Assembly: GCA_022361395.1 (NCBI GenBank)
Contig: JAKSAX010000158.1
Span: forward strand, 1-41,501
Source of the DNA: Desulfobacterales bacterium
GTDB taxonomy: Bacteria > Desulfobacterota > Desulfobacteria > Desulfobacterales > Desulfobacteraceae
Length of the DNA stretch: 41,501 bases
Direction of reading: 5' to 3'
A program made the position numbers and the translations under genes. The notes below the pieces were generated by a model. That model was not told the origin of the DNA and searched no databases. It saw nothing but the letters and a program-made list of their open reading frames with translations. Within the stretch, counting starts at the first letter, position 1; every line of letters starts with the position of its first letter. Below, one piece after another: positions 1 to 8,083 of this stretch.

Positions 1-420
1 CACCTGATGCCTTACCACATGATCCTTATCCAGAAGAAAAAGGCCGCGGTAAGCAATTCCCGCACCATCCACCAGGACATCATAATCCTCTGAAATCGTT
101 TTATTCAAATCCGAAACAATCGGGTAAGCCACGCCCTGAATTCCCCCTTTTGATTTTGGGGTATTCAGCCATGCCAGATGGGAAAAATGAGAGTCAATGC
201 TGACACCGATAACCTTTACGTTCCGTTTTTCAAACTCGTCAAGCTGATCGCTGAAGGCATGCAGTTCTGTTGGGCATACAAAGGTAAAATCCAGGGGATA
301 GAAGAAAAGAACAACATATTGTCCCTTGAATTCCGAAAGACTGAAATTTTCAATGATCTGATCTTTTTCAACTGCTGTTGCTGTAAATTCCGGTGCATTT
401 TTTCCAACCAATACGCTCAT
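1..420 (-). CDS. 2-Cys peroxiredoxin (AhpC/Prx1 type), C-terminal part cut off by window edge
   Basis: Thiol peroxidase that reduces hydrogen peroxide and organic peroxides in the cytoplasm. The reading frame runs unbroken from ATG at 420 to the window edge (140 codons); the C-terminal part, including any resolving cysteine, lies outside. The peroxidatic site is clear: FYPLDFTFVCPTEL with the catalytic Cys at about residue 49 and the conserved Pro and Thr before it, and later AYRGLFLLDKD, the usual RGxF strand of this family. A GGAG ribosome site lies just upstream of the start. There is no signal peptide. In a strict anaerobe it would serve oxygen defence. The regulator is not visible. Family call is firm; the subtype (AhpC versus Prx of other 1-Cys/2-Cys groups) is inferred from the VCPTEL signature. 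Confidence 0.93.
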   Translation of the reverse strand, partial: MSVLVGKNAPEFTATAVEKDQIIENFSLSEFKGQYVVLFFYPLDFTFVCPTELHAFSDQLDEFEKRNVKVIGVSIDSHFSHLAWLNTPKSKGGIQGVAYPIVSDLNKTISEDYDVLVDGAGIAYRGLFLLDKDHVVRHQV

Positions 421-741
421 GGGAGTCTCCTTTAATTATTATATATATGGCGGTTTATTTAACCATGCGTTCTTCCGTAAGTGATATTCAAATCCTGTGC
501 CACCTGACAAATCTTCGAAAGCTTTTTCTATAACAAGCTTGAATAATTAATCATTTTGAAGAAAAACTAAATAAAGCCACCGAAACCGCCTGCTATCCGG
601 TTGGTATTGAGACACTATTGTCCGGAAATTATTGAGACACCCGGAGAGACAGACAAGGCTTTGATACACTTTTGTCCGGGTTGAGATTTAGGCCCAATAT
701 GATAAAACAGGTTAAACCGTTTACAAAAGGAGAGATCACCC
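421..741. other. Intergenic region with insertion-sequence-end-like repeats
   Basis: This 321-base gap separates the divergent peroxiredoxin and UPF0173 genes. No coding frame with a recognisable product is present. The peroxiredoxin promoter should lie at about 430-500; an AT-rich stretch near 440-450 could be its -10 on the minus strand, but no good -35 is seen. The right half (about 605-680) contains repeated motifs, described separately. The UPF0173 gene has a good ribosome site, AAAGGAGAG, at 726-734. Confidence 0.6.
607..679. repeat. Three direct repeats, TTGAGACAC/TTGTCCGG motif, possible IS end relic
   Basis: Positions 607-625 and 661-679 match at 17 of 19 bases (TTGAKACACTWTTGTCCGG), and a shortened copy TTGAGACACCCGG sits at 632-644 in the same direction. 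Read on the minus strand the pattern is CCGGACAAWAGTGTMTCAA. Multiple spaced repeats of this style are typical of transposase-binding ends of IS21-family elements, but no transposase gene lies nearby, so this could be a solo end left by decay or deletion. A regulator-binding array is the alternative. Confidence 0.45.
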
Positions 742-1419
742 ATGAAAATAAGATATTTTTCCCATTCCGCTTTTCAGATCACCACGGATGAGGGACATCG
801 TATTCTGATTGACCCTTTTCTGGACAATAACCCGACCTCGCCTGTGGCAGCAGATGAGGTGGATGCCGACTTCATCCTGCTGACCCATGGTCACGGTGAC
901 CACCTCGGGGACACCCTGTCCATTGCCAGGCGGTGCAATGCGCTTTGCATCTGTGAAAATGAGCTGGCAAACTATCTTGCTTCCAAGGGTGTTAACGCCC
1001 ACAATATGCACATCGGTGGAGGATTTGATTTTCCCTTCGGCAGGGTAAAACTGACCCAGGCCCTTCACGGGTCTGCCACACCGGATAATCTCTGCCACGG
1101 CACAGCGACAGGGTTGCTGATTACAATAGAAGATGCCGTTATTTACCATACCGGAGACACAGGGCTGTTTTCAGACCTGAAACTCATCGGGGATGACAAC
1201 GATATCCGGGTAATGATGGTGCCCATAGGGGATAACTTCACCATGGGTATTGACGACGCTGTCAAAGCATGTGAGTTTGTTAACCCGGACCGGGTAATTC
1301 CCATGCATTACAATACCTTTCCGGTGATCCAGGCAGATCCTGAGGCGTTCAAGACTAAGGTGGAAGCAAAAGGGATAGACTGCCAGGTACTTGAATTCGG
1401 ACAGGAAATAAGCATTTAA
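742..1419 (+). CDS. UPF0173 metal-dependent hydrolase, metallo-beta-lactamase fold
   Basis: A 225-residue soluble protein of the UPF0173 (YtkL-like) branch of the metallo-beta-lactamase superfamily. The metal site is plain: THGHGDHLGD with H49, H51, D53 and H54, preceded by the LIDPFLDNNP strand that is typical of UPF0173, and followed by YHTGDTGLFSDL with the bridging Asp and a late HYNTFP His. Length fits the family (about 225-230). The physiological substrate of this family is not established. Start at 742 follows a strong AAAGGAGAG ribosome site. The next gene begins 22 bases downstream, so the two may be cotranscribed. Confidence 0.93.
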   Translation: MKIRYFSHSAFQITTDEGHRILIDPFLDNNPTSPVAADEVDADFILLTHGHGDHLGDTLSIARRCNALCICENELANYLASKGVNAHNMHIGGGFDFPFGRVKLTQALHGSATPDNLCHGTATGLLITIEDAVIYHTGDTGLFSDLKLIGDDNDIRVMMVPIGDNFTMGIDDAVKACEFVNPDRVIPMHYNTFPVIQADPEAFKTKVEAKGIDCQVLEFGQEISI

Positions 1420-1441
1420 CCCAGTAATTTAAAATAGATTC

Positions 1442-2362
1442 ATGGACATTATTAAACAATTCAAAGCATTGTCTGACCCGACCCGCCTGAGACTGCTGAA
1501 TATTCTCAACCATGTTGAACTCAACGTAAATGAGATCGTATCCATAGTGGATATGATACAGTCGGGTGTTTCACGGCACCTGAAAATCCTGCTTGAGGCA
1601 GGGCTCCTGAAATCCAGGAAGGAGGGAAGTTTCATTTACTACTCAGCCAACGGCACTGATGCCGGCAGGAAGTTAATCAACCTTGCATGCACCCAGGTCG
1701 AAACAGATCCGCTTTTTGTCCAGGATCTGAACCGGGCAGAACAGAGTATCACGGTTAGAAAAAACAGAACAAAACGTTTTTTCAAGACCGTTGCCCCACA
1801 GTGGGACCGCCTGAAGAAAGAGGTCCTCGGGGAGTTTGCCCTCAACCGGATCATTGAAGAAAAGGTTGGGGGCGGGAAAGTGCTTGCAGATCTCGGCTGC
1901 GGTACGGGGGAGTTGCTTTCCAGGATGATAAACAAAGGTTTTCAGACCCTTATCGGAGTGGATGCCTCCCCGGAAATGCTTGAGCAGGCAAGAATTAAAC
2001 TGCCAGATCTGGACAGTCTTGAGCTCAGGCTCGGAGAAGTTGAAAACCTGCCCATGAGGGACCGGGAGGTTGATACGGTCATCATGAGCATGGTTTTGTT
2101 CCATCTCATTGAACCTGAGAAGTCATTTCATGAGATATGCCGGGTTCTCAGCCCCGGCGGCACCTTTCTTCTGGCGGACTTTCAAAAGCACGGCCAGGAA
2201 GAGATCAAGCAGATTATCGGTGGGTCCTGGCTGGGATTTACCACAGAACAGATCACGAACTGGTTGTCATCCAGCGGACTGACCCTGATGGATCAAAATA
2301 CTTTTCCTGTTGAAAAAGGCCTGAATATCACATTGTATATTGCTAAAAAGGAGTCCCCATGA
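1442..2362 (+). CDS. ArsR-family regulator fused to class I SAM-dependent methyltransferase
   Basis: Residues 1-90 form an ArsR winged helix (LSDPTRLRLLNIL, then the recognition helix SGVSRHLKILLEAGLL and a KEGSFIYY wing). Residues about 140-260 form a Rossmann methyltransferase with motif I LADLGCGTGELL, the acidic GVDAS loop and a DTVIMSMVLFHL motif. In metal-sensing ArsR proteins the helix before the recognition helix carries CxC; here it reads ELNVNEIV, so that metal site is absent. ArsR proteins that sense S-adenosylhomocysteine (SahR) are known in proteobacteria and a SAM/SAH-responsive role would suit the fused domain, but no methionine-cycle gene is adjacent here. It overlaps manC by 4 bases (ATGA). 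Methyl acceptor and DNA target are unknown. Confidence 0.88.
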   Translation: MDIIKQFKALSDPTRLRLLNILNHVELNVNEIVSIVDMIQSGVSRHLKILLEAGLLKSRKEGSFIYYSANGTDAGRKLINLACTQVETDPLFVQDLNRAEQSITVRKNRTKRFFKTVAPQWDRLKKEVLGEFALNRIIEEKVGGGKVLADLGCGTGELLSRMINKGFQTLIGVDASPEMLEQARIKLPDLDSLELRLGEVENLPMRDREVDTVIMSMVLFHLIEPEKSFHEICRVLSPGGTFLLADFQKHGQEEIKQIIGGSWLGFTTEQITNWLSSSGLTLMDQNTFPVEKGLNITLYIAKKESP

Positions 2363-3795
2363 TTGTTCCCGTTATTATGGCAGGTGGGTCAGGAACCCGT
2401 CTCTGGCCTATGTCCAGGGCCTTGTTTCCCAAGCAACTCATTGATTTGTATAATAGCCACACCATGCTTCAAAACACACTTCTCAGGCTGGAGGGCATCC
2501 CCGGCCTGGGCGCACCTCTGGTAATCTGCAACGAGGCCCACAGGTTCATGACAGCCGAACAGCTGCGGCAGATACATACGGACGCCGGCGCTATCATTCT
2601 GGAACCCGTAGGCAGAAATACTGCCCCTGCCATTGCACTGGCAGCTCTCACCGCTGCAGGAGAGGGCAGCCAATCCGGCGATGACGATCCTGTTTTGCTT
2701 GTCCTGCCTGCAGATCATGTTATCGAGGATCAGGCGGCCTTTCAAAAGGTCGTTTCCCAGGGATACGCGCTTGCCGCCAAGGGCCTTATGGTGACCTTCG
2801 GTATTGTCCCCGGATCTCCGGAAACCGGTTACGGATATATTCAAAAAGGCCGGATAATGGACGAAGCCTCCGGTGCCTGCCGGATCGAAAGATTTGTTGA
2901 AAAGCCGGATATGAAAACAGCCCGCGCATACCTGGAATCAGGGGAATTCTGCTGGAACTCCGGCATGTTCATGTTCAAGGTATCTGCCATCACAGAGGAA
3001 ATGAAACGCCTTGCCCCTGATATGATGAGAGGCTGTAAAGAAGCCGTTTCCAAAGGCAATATGGATCTTGATTTTTTCCGGGTTGACCGGGACGCTTTTG
3101 AAAAAATAACCGGGGATTCCATCGACTATGCGGTCATGGAAAAAACAGACAAGGGGGTGGTCATTCCACTGGATGCCGGATGGAACGATCTGGGCTCCTT
3201 TGATGCCCTCTGGCAGGCCGGCCGGAAAGACACTCTGGGAAATGTGACCCAGGGGGATATTCTGACTCACAATGTAAAGGATACCTATATCCATGCAGAA
3301 AACCGCATGGTAGCAGCTGTCGGACTTGAAAAATTTGTAATTGTCGAAACCAAGGATGCGGTTCTTGTCTCTCCGCGGGACAAGGTCCAGGATGTTAAAA
3401 AAATTGTCGGGCAGCTCAAAGAGAAAAAACGGGAAGAGGCTGTCACCCACGCCAAAGTTTACCGTCCCTGGGGGGATTACGAAACCATAGATCTTGCACC
3501 CCGGTACCAGGTAAAACGGATAACGGTAAAACCGGGGGCAAAGTTATCTCTCCAGAAGCACTATCACAGAGCGGAACACTGGACCGTTGTTTCCGGCACA
3601 GCCATTGTCATTAAAGGTGAGGAGGAGATCCTGCTTCAGGAAAACGAATCCATTTATATTCCTCTGGGATATATGCACAGGCTTGAAAACCGGGGAAGAA
3701 TACCACTTGAGTTAATCGAGGTGCAATCCGGATCCTATCTTGGGGAAGATGATATTGTCAGATTTGAGGACGTATACGGCCGGAAAGAAAATTAG
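2359..3795 (+). CDS. manC: Mannose-1-phosphate guanylyltransferase / mannose-6-phosphate isomerase, bifunctional
   Basis: Makes GDP-mannose for surface polysaccharides. The 478 residues match the long ManC/AlgA type. Residues 1-280 are the nucleotidyltransferase (MAGGSGTRLWPMSR, FPKQ, then FVEKPD and WNSGMFMF). Residues about 345-470 are the cupin isomerase (YRPWGDYETID, LSLQKHYHRAEHWTVVSGTA, IPLGYMHRLEN). The start overlaps the stop of the ArsR-methyltransferase gene by 4 bases, indicating translational coupling. The stop overlaps by 4 bases the stop of the convergent gene on the other strand. No glycosyltransferase or GDP-mannose-using gene is in the window, so its polysaccharide target is not shown. 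Confidence 0.95.
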   Translation: MIVPVIMAGGSGTRLWPMSRALFPKQLIDLYNSHTMLQNTLLRLEGIPGLGAPLVICNEAHRFMTAEQLRQIHTDAGAIILEPVGRNTAPAIALAALTAAGEGSQSGDDDPVLLVLPADHVIEDQAAFQKVVSQGYALAAKGLMVTFGIVPGSPETGYGYIQKGRIMDEASGACRIERFVEKPDMKTARAYLESGEFCWNSGMFMFKVSAITEEMKRLAPDMMRGCKEAVSKGNMDLDFFRVDRDAFEKITGDSIDYAVMEKTDKGVVIPLDAGWNDLGSFDALWQAGRKDTLGNVTQGDILTHNVKDTYIHAENRMVAAVGLEKFVIVETKDAVLVSPRDKVQDVKKIVGQLKEKKREEAVTHAKVYRPWGDYETIDLAPRYQVKRITVKPGAKLSLQKHYHRAEHWTVVSGTAIVIKGEEEILLQENESIYIPLGYMHRLENRGRIPLELIEVQSGSYLGEDDIVRFEDVYGRKEN

Positions 3796-4271
3796 GAGTA
3801 ATCTCCCCTGTTGATTTTAATCTTCTCCAGCTCAACCACCGTGGACAGATGGTCCAATATCGCCTTAAGCTGCGGGCTCCCGTCATCGCCCTGGGTTAAT
3901 TCCCGGTCAATGTTAAGGGTCTGTAGCCGGATCTGCTCAAGCAGCCCGTAGGCCTGCCTGAGTGTTTTCTCAGGATCGGAGAGTAAATCCGCGTAGTTTT
4001 CCAGCAGATCAATGGAATCTGAAATCAACTCCGGAAGCCGGTTCTGATCCTGGGACAGCTTGGCCAGTTGGGCATTGTAGGTTGCACCAAGCTCCGGCAA
4101 TCCTAAATTTTCCCCGCTGGTCAGGCCTGAAGTTCCGGAGTTTTCGAGCTGGTCTGACAGGATTCTGGAGAAATCACCCGGCAATCCGTTGCCCTGCGGC
4201 CGTGGCGTATTGCCCTTTGTTTTTTGGGATATCTGGTGAATTCCCTGGTTTTCTGGTGTGATTTCTTTCAT
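3792..4271 (-). CDS. Unknown 159-residue protein with helical C-terminal half
   Basis: Not recognised. The first 60 residues are rich in Gln, Gly, Ser and Asn and probably disordered (KGNTPRPQGNGLPG). Residues about 70-155 are predicted helical from their heptad-like spacing of Leu and Ile (SDSIDLLENYADLLSDPEK, AYGLLEQIRLQTLNIDREL). There is no signal peptide, membrane segment or Cys. It is convergent with manC (4-base stop overlap) and divergent from algH, so it is probably a single-gene transcript. The composition recalls small motility or secretion accessory proteins, but nothing specific supports that. The reading frame is probably real because it fills the gap neatly and has normal codon use; its ribosome site is weak. 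Confidence 0.7.
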   Translation of the reverse strand: MKEITPENQGIHQISQKTKGNTPRPQGNGLPGDFSRILSDQLENSGTSGLTSGENLGLPELGATYNAQLAKLSQDQNRLPELISDSIDLLENYADLLSDPEKTLRQAYGLLEQIRLQTLNIDRELTQGDDGSPQLKAILDHLSTVVELEKIKINRGDYS

Positions 4272-4390
4272 ATTTGATCCGGACCGGAATAAAAGTATTG
4301 CAAATCAGTTAAAAATATTTAAAACTACTTCTTTGACAAATATAGGAGGATGGGAGCTGTAATGTCAAGTTTAAACATGGAGCAGGGGGT

Positions 4391-4918
4391 ATGAGCGAAG
4401 GTCTGCCACAGAATATGAAAGCCAAATTTCTCATGGCCATGCCAGGATTGCCGGATCCCAATTTTGCCCAGACCCTCACCTGTATGTGTGAGCACAACGA
4501 ATCCGGGGCACTGGGCTTTATTGTCAACAAGGTTCACCCGCTTTTAACCGGGCGGGAACTCTTTGAAGATTTAAGCATAGAGTGCGATGATACTGTTGAC
4601 AAGCTGGATATATTTCTCGGCGGGCCGGTTCAGCCATCCGGTGTGTTTGTTCTTCACGGCCCTCCCTTTTCATGGAATGAGAGCCTCAGGGTGACGGAGT
4701 GGCTCTGCCTGAGCAACTCACGTGATATCCTGGAAGCCATTGCCGTCGGAAAAGGGCCTGAAACATTTATGGTCATGCTCGGCTGCGCCGGGTGGGGCCC
4801 CATGCAACTGGACAATGAATTAGGCGACAGTGCCTGGCTGACCTGTGATTTAACCGAAGAAATCATGTTTAAAACCAGTCCGGATCTGAAATATGAAAAA
4901 GCCATGATGCTGATTTAA
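4391..4918 (+). CDS. YqgE/AlgH family protein (UPF0301)
   Basis: A 175-residue cytoplasmic protein of the UPF0301 family. The typical landmarks are in order: FLMAMPGLPDPNFAQTLTCM at about residues 13-32, then the GALGFIVNK strand, LFLGGPVQ-like FLGGPVQPSGVFVLHG, and the GCAGWGPMQLDNEL motif (family consensus GYAGWGxGQLexEl). AlgH was named for an effect on alginate regulation in Pseudomonas, but its biochemical role is not established. A GAGCAGGGGG ribosome site precedes ATG 4391. The dynamin-like GTPase gene starts 12 bases after its stop, which suggests cotranscription. Confidence 0.93.
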   Translation: MSEGLPQNMKAKFLMAMPGLPDPNFAQTLTCMCEHNESGALGFIVNKVHPLLTGRELFEDLSIECDDTVDKLDIFLGGPVQPSGVFVLHGPPFSWNESLRVTEWLCLSNSRDILEAIAVGKGPETFMVMLGCAGWGPMQLDNELGDSAWLTCDLTEEIMFKTSPDLKYEKAMMLI

Positions 4919-4930
4919 TCCCAGGGCATA

Positions 4931-7168
4931 ATGACACCGCAAACAACCAACGCTTCAGGTTCTCTAGAATCCATCACCAGTATTGTCAACGATACCGTCT
5001 CGGTAATCGATCTGTTTGAATCCATTCCCCACAGCAACGACGAAGGCCTGGCCGAATATAAAAGGCTCTGCCGGAAAATTCCCGGACATATCCGTTCCGG
5101 TCTTCTGCGCATTGCCGTAATAGGGGTGATAAAATCCGGGAAAAGCACCTTTATCAACGCGATGACCCGGAAAGAGCTGGTCAAGCGCGGGGCTGGCGTG
5201 GTGACCTCCATTACCACGCGGATCCGGAAGGGGAAAAAAAACAGGGCAATAATTCACCTTAAATCCTGGGATGAAGTCAATCACCTGATAGAAAAAACAC
5301 TGGATATGTTTCCGGATGACCGGCCGGAAACCTTATTCGACATTCGCAGGAAAAAAGACAGGACCTATCTCCGGAGTGTTTATGATAAACTGAGACAGGA
5401 ATTTCCGGTTACCAGTGAGGGCATCCGGCCTGAAACAATTTTGATCAGGAACGCCCTGGAAGGATATACTGCCTGTAAGGACGTAATTGAGGCTGATGAA
5501 CAGGAGATCTGCTTTGAATCAAAGTCCTTTGAAAAACATAAAGATTACACAGCTGATCCTGCCCGTGCGTTTTATGTGAAGGATGTCTGCCTTGAGGTTT
5601 TCGGAAAGACCATTGACCCCAACATTGAAATTGCAGACTGCCAGGGGGCGGATTCCACCGACCCGGCCCAGCTTGCCCAGATAATATCTTATATAGAGTC
5701 TGCTAACCTTATCGTCTACTGCATCTCCTCCAGAACCGGATTACGACAGTCAGACATCAGCTTCCTGAAAACCATTAAACGCCTTGGCCTGATTGAAAAT
5801 ATTCTCTTTGTCAATAATTGCGACCTCACCGAACATGAGGACATTGCCGACCTCAAGGAGGTCCGTGAAAAAACCCGGCAGGATCTCCTGCTCTTGATGC
5901 CGGAACCAAAACTTTTCAGCTTTTCCGCCCTGTATAATCTCTTTGAGTCCATGGGAAACAGGCTGTCAAAACGGAATGCCAAAAGACTGGCGCTGTGGCA
6001 GGATGACAGGAAAATGACCGGCTTCTGCACCGGTGAATCGGAACGGTTTTTTTCAACATATTCCCGGCTGCTTGAAAAGCACCGGTTTGACCTTCTTCAT
6101 GCCAACCACATAGAACGGCTGCGAATCGTTGCCAGGGCACTTGAAAAAAAATCCGAAATCATCTCCGGCCTGCTGACCACGGATATGAGCGGCCAGGACC
6201 AGGCAAGAGCGCAGCTTGCGGAAATTGAGGAAAATGCCGGCCGGTTGAGGGTGATCGTTGACAACTCGATACAGGGCGCAGTCTCGGGCCTTACCAAAGA
6301 GATTGAAACCAACCTGAAAAAGGCCTTTTTAAAAGACACCATCAACATCAACCGCCGGGTCACCCGGTTTATCAATGACGCCAAAATAGATATAGAACCC
6401 TATCGGGCAGGTGTAAAGGAAACCGGATTCAAGCAGATCATCTACCTCATGTTTCAGGACTTTAAACGCCAGCTGGATATTTTTGCCCTGGAACATATCA
6501 TTCCTGAGGTCAGGCAACTGATCAGCACCCAGGAAAAGCGGATCGAAAATTATTTTCAATCCCTGCTGGACTCTTACCAGGTTGATCTTTTCACCATCGG
6601 CAGCCAGATGGGTGAGGAGGCACGAACCTTCTCCCTTGAACTGCTTGAAAAAGATCCGGGTTCCATAAAAGCCGTGGATATTAAATCTATCAAAAAAATC
6701 CTGGGGGTGACCATGCCTGACCAGGTTTTCAATGCCAGGTTTACCACGCGGATGCGGGCAAATGCCTTAACCGACTTCGGGCTGCACTCCGTTGTCCTGT
6801 TTGTCACAGCCCTTATGAATAAACGTGTCCGATTCTCTTTTACCCCGGGGCTGAACAAGGCATCTGCAAAAATAAAAAAAGAGAGCCTCAGTCTTATCCG
6901 CCGGCAGATAAAAGGATATCACCTTACCCTGAGGCAGGATTATTTCGTCCCTTTGATTCAGGCTGTAACCCGTGATTTCAAAGAGAAAATTTTCCACCGG
7001 TTTACCCTGTACGAATCCCTGAATAAGGATATGGAAAAATTATTTGACCTTAAACAGGATGAAAAAACAAAACACCTGGAACAGATAAAAACCGCAAGGG
7101 CAGGAATATCTAATATTATTAGGGATCTTGATAATTTTTCAAATGAATCTGCGCTCATTTCCAGGTAA
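4931..7168 (+). CDS. Dynamin-like GTPase
   Basis: A 745-residue large GTPase of the bacterial dynamin-like superfamily. The G1 P-loop is GVIKSGKST (residues 65-73), the switch Thr of G2 lies in VTSITTRI at about 91-98, G3 is DCQGADS at about 235-241, and NNCD at about 296-299 takes the place of the G4 N/TKxD motif. The remaining 400 residues look mostly helical (long Lys/Glu/Leu stretches), as expected for a stalk/GED-like bundle. A hydrophobic patch at about residues 617-630 (VVLFVTALMN) could be a membrane-touching paddle. Such proteins remodel membranes or guard the cell envelope, often as pairs; here only one is present, next to algH. Function is inferred from the fold. Confidence 0.85.
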   Translation: MTPQTTNASGSLESITSIVNDTVSVIDLFESIPHSNDEGLAEYKRLCRKIPGHIRSGLLRIAVIGVIKSGKSTFINAMTRKELVKRGAGVVTSITTRIRKGKKNRAIIHLKSWDEVNHLIEKTLDMFPDDRPETLFDIRRKKDRTYLRSVYDKLRQEFPVTSEGIRPETILIRNALEGYTACKDVIEADEQEICFESKSFEKHKDYTADPARAFYVKDVCLEVFGKTIDPNIEIADCQGADSTDPAQLAQIISYIESANLIVYCISSRTGLRQSDISFLKTIKRLGLIENILFVNNCDLTEHEDIADLKEVREKTRQDLLLLMPEPKLFSFSALYNLFESMGNRLSKRNAKRLALWQDDRKMTGFCTGESERFFSTYSRLLEKHRFDLLHANHIERLRIVARALEKKSEIISGLLTTDMSGQDQARAQLAEIEENAGRLRVIVDNSIQGAVSGLTKEIETNLKKAFLKDTININRRVTRFINDAKIDIEPYRAGVKETGFKQIIYLMFQDFKRQLDIFALEHIIPEVRQLISTQEKRIENYFQSLLDSYQVDLFTIGSQMGEEARTFSLELLEKDPGSIKAVDIKSIKKILGVTMPDQVFNARFTTRMRANALTDFGLHSVVLFVTALMNKRVRFSFTPGLNKASAKIKKESLSLIRRQIKGYHLTLRQDYFVPLIQAVTRDFKEKIFHRFTLYESLNKDMEKLFDLKQDEKTKHLEQIKTARAGISNIIRDLDNFSNESALISR

Positions 7169-7256
7169 AAAACTATTGATATTCTGTCTCAATATGATAT
7201 GAAAACTCAGGTTTAAATATCTGAAACGGCGTTCTCGATTTAACCCAGGACTTTAA

Positions 7257-7658
7257 ATGAAACGATTCGGAAACGACATGGTCAATCCAGAAGCGGAGAT
7301 GGACGCACTTCATCTGTTCCGGATGAGGCTTCACCTGCTTATCATCATGGTAAAGGCCAGACTGGAAGGCTATCCTGTGGGCCGGTTCAGAAAAGAAGCC
7401 GTACTTGAAAATGCCAGCCTGCTGCACCAGGAGACCTTGAGAATCGACATCCGGCTCCCCGGCTCCAAATCCTCCAACCACCTGCTGAAAGAACGGGTAA
7501 AACTTTTAAGCGTCATGGCAACGGCTATGATCTCAGACGAGTACCCCCTTGGCGTCCACAGGAGAGCAGCGGTTCTTGACAATATTGAGAGCATCGTTGC
7601 AACCGTATTCCCGAAACAGGATTTTACCCTTTTCCATGACATACTTAAAGCAGCCTGA
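7257..7658 (+). CDS. Unknown 133-residue protein made of two related repeats
   Basis: Not recognised as a named family. The protein is an internal duplication: LLIIMVKARLEGYPVGRFR plus KEAVLENASLL (residues 27-56) aligns with LLSVMATAMISDEYPLGVHR plus RAAVLDNIESI (83-113), sharing the Y-P-x-G-x-x-R-x-A-V-L-x-N core. Each unit is probably a helix-turn-helix pair. No signal peptide, membrane segment or metal motif is present. Start ATG 7257 follows a CCAGGA ribosome site. The response regulator gene begins about 25 bases after its stop, so a joint role in signalling is possible, but the protein itself has no histidine kinase or phosphotransfer motif. Confidence 0.72.
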   Translation: MKRFGNDMVNPEAEMDALHLFRMRLHLLIIMVKARLEGYPVGRFRKEAVLENASLLHQETLRIDIRLPGSKSSNHLLKERVKLLSVMATAMISDEYPLGVHRRAAVLDNIESIVATVFPKQDFTLFHDILKAA

Positions 7659-7682
7659 CCTGCTCCGTTACGGAGGTACAGC

Positions 7683-8051
7683 ATCTTTGAAAATGTAAAA
7701 ATACTGGTTGTGGATGACGATTCCGGGATAAGGAAGCTAACCGTGAATGCACTCACCTATTGCGTCAACCGTGAAATTATTTCCTTTGCCGACGGCCTGG
7801 CTGCCTGGCAATACCTTGACAAGGGCGGAGATGCCGATATCGTGATTTCAGATGTGGACATGCCCATGATGAACGGGTTTGAGCTGCTGTCCAAGTGCAA
7901 GGCCAGGTGGGAAGATAAAATATTTATCCTGATGTCAGGTCGACGGACCAATGCAGAAAAGGCGGAACTCAGCGGAGCTGACGCTTTTCTGGGTAAGCCC
8001 TTTGCAATCAACGACCTGTTTAATATTGTCCAATGCTACGTGGTGGAATGA
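7683..8051 (+). CDS. Receiver-only response regulator, probable non-AUG (AUC) start
   Basis: A stand-alone CheY-like receiver domain. Seen: first strand KILVVDDDSG with the acidic pair, phospho-acceptor Asp in VISDVDMPMMNGFELL, Ser in FILMSGRR, and the conserved Lys in FLGKPFAIND. There is no output domain, so it must act through protein contact or phosphorelay. The start is odd. The first normal start in frame is GTG at 7710, which would cut off beta strand 1. A strong CGGAGGT ribosome site at 7671-7677 points at ATC 7683, giving an N terminus IFENVKILVVDDD. The frame upstream has no ATG, GTG or TTG before the stop at 7656. AUC initiation, or a mutated or misread ATG, is the likely reading. 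No kinase is nearby. Confidence 0.85.
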   Translation: MFENVKILVVDDDSGIRKLTVNALTYCVNREIISFADGLAAWQYLDKGGDADIVISDVDMPMMNGFELLSKCKARWEDKIFILMSGRRTNAEKAELSGADAFLGKPFAINDLFNIVQCYVVE

Positions 8052-8083
8052 TCCGGCTGAAGGCTGATCCCTGAAAGAGTTTT

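Noticed and set aside
712..724. 13-mer TTAAACCGTTTAC repeated at 17638-17650
   Set aside because: A few exact 13-mers are expected by chance in 41 kb; no common context.
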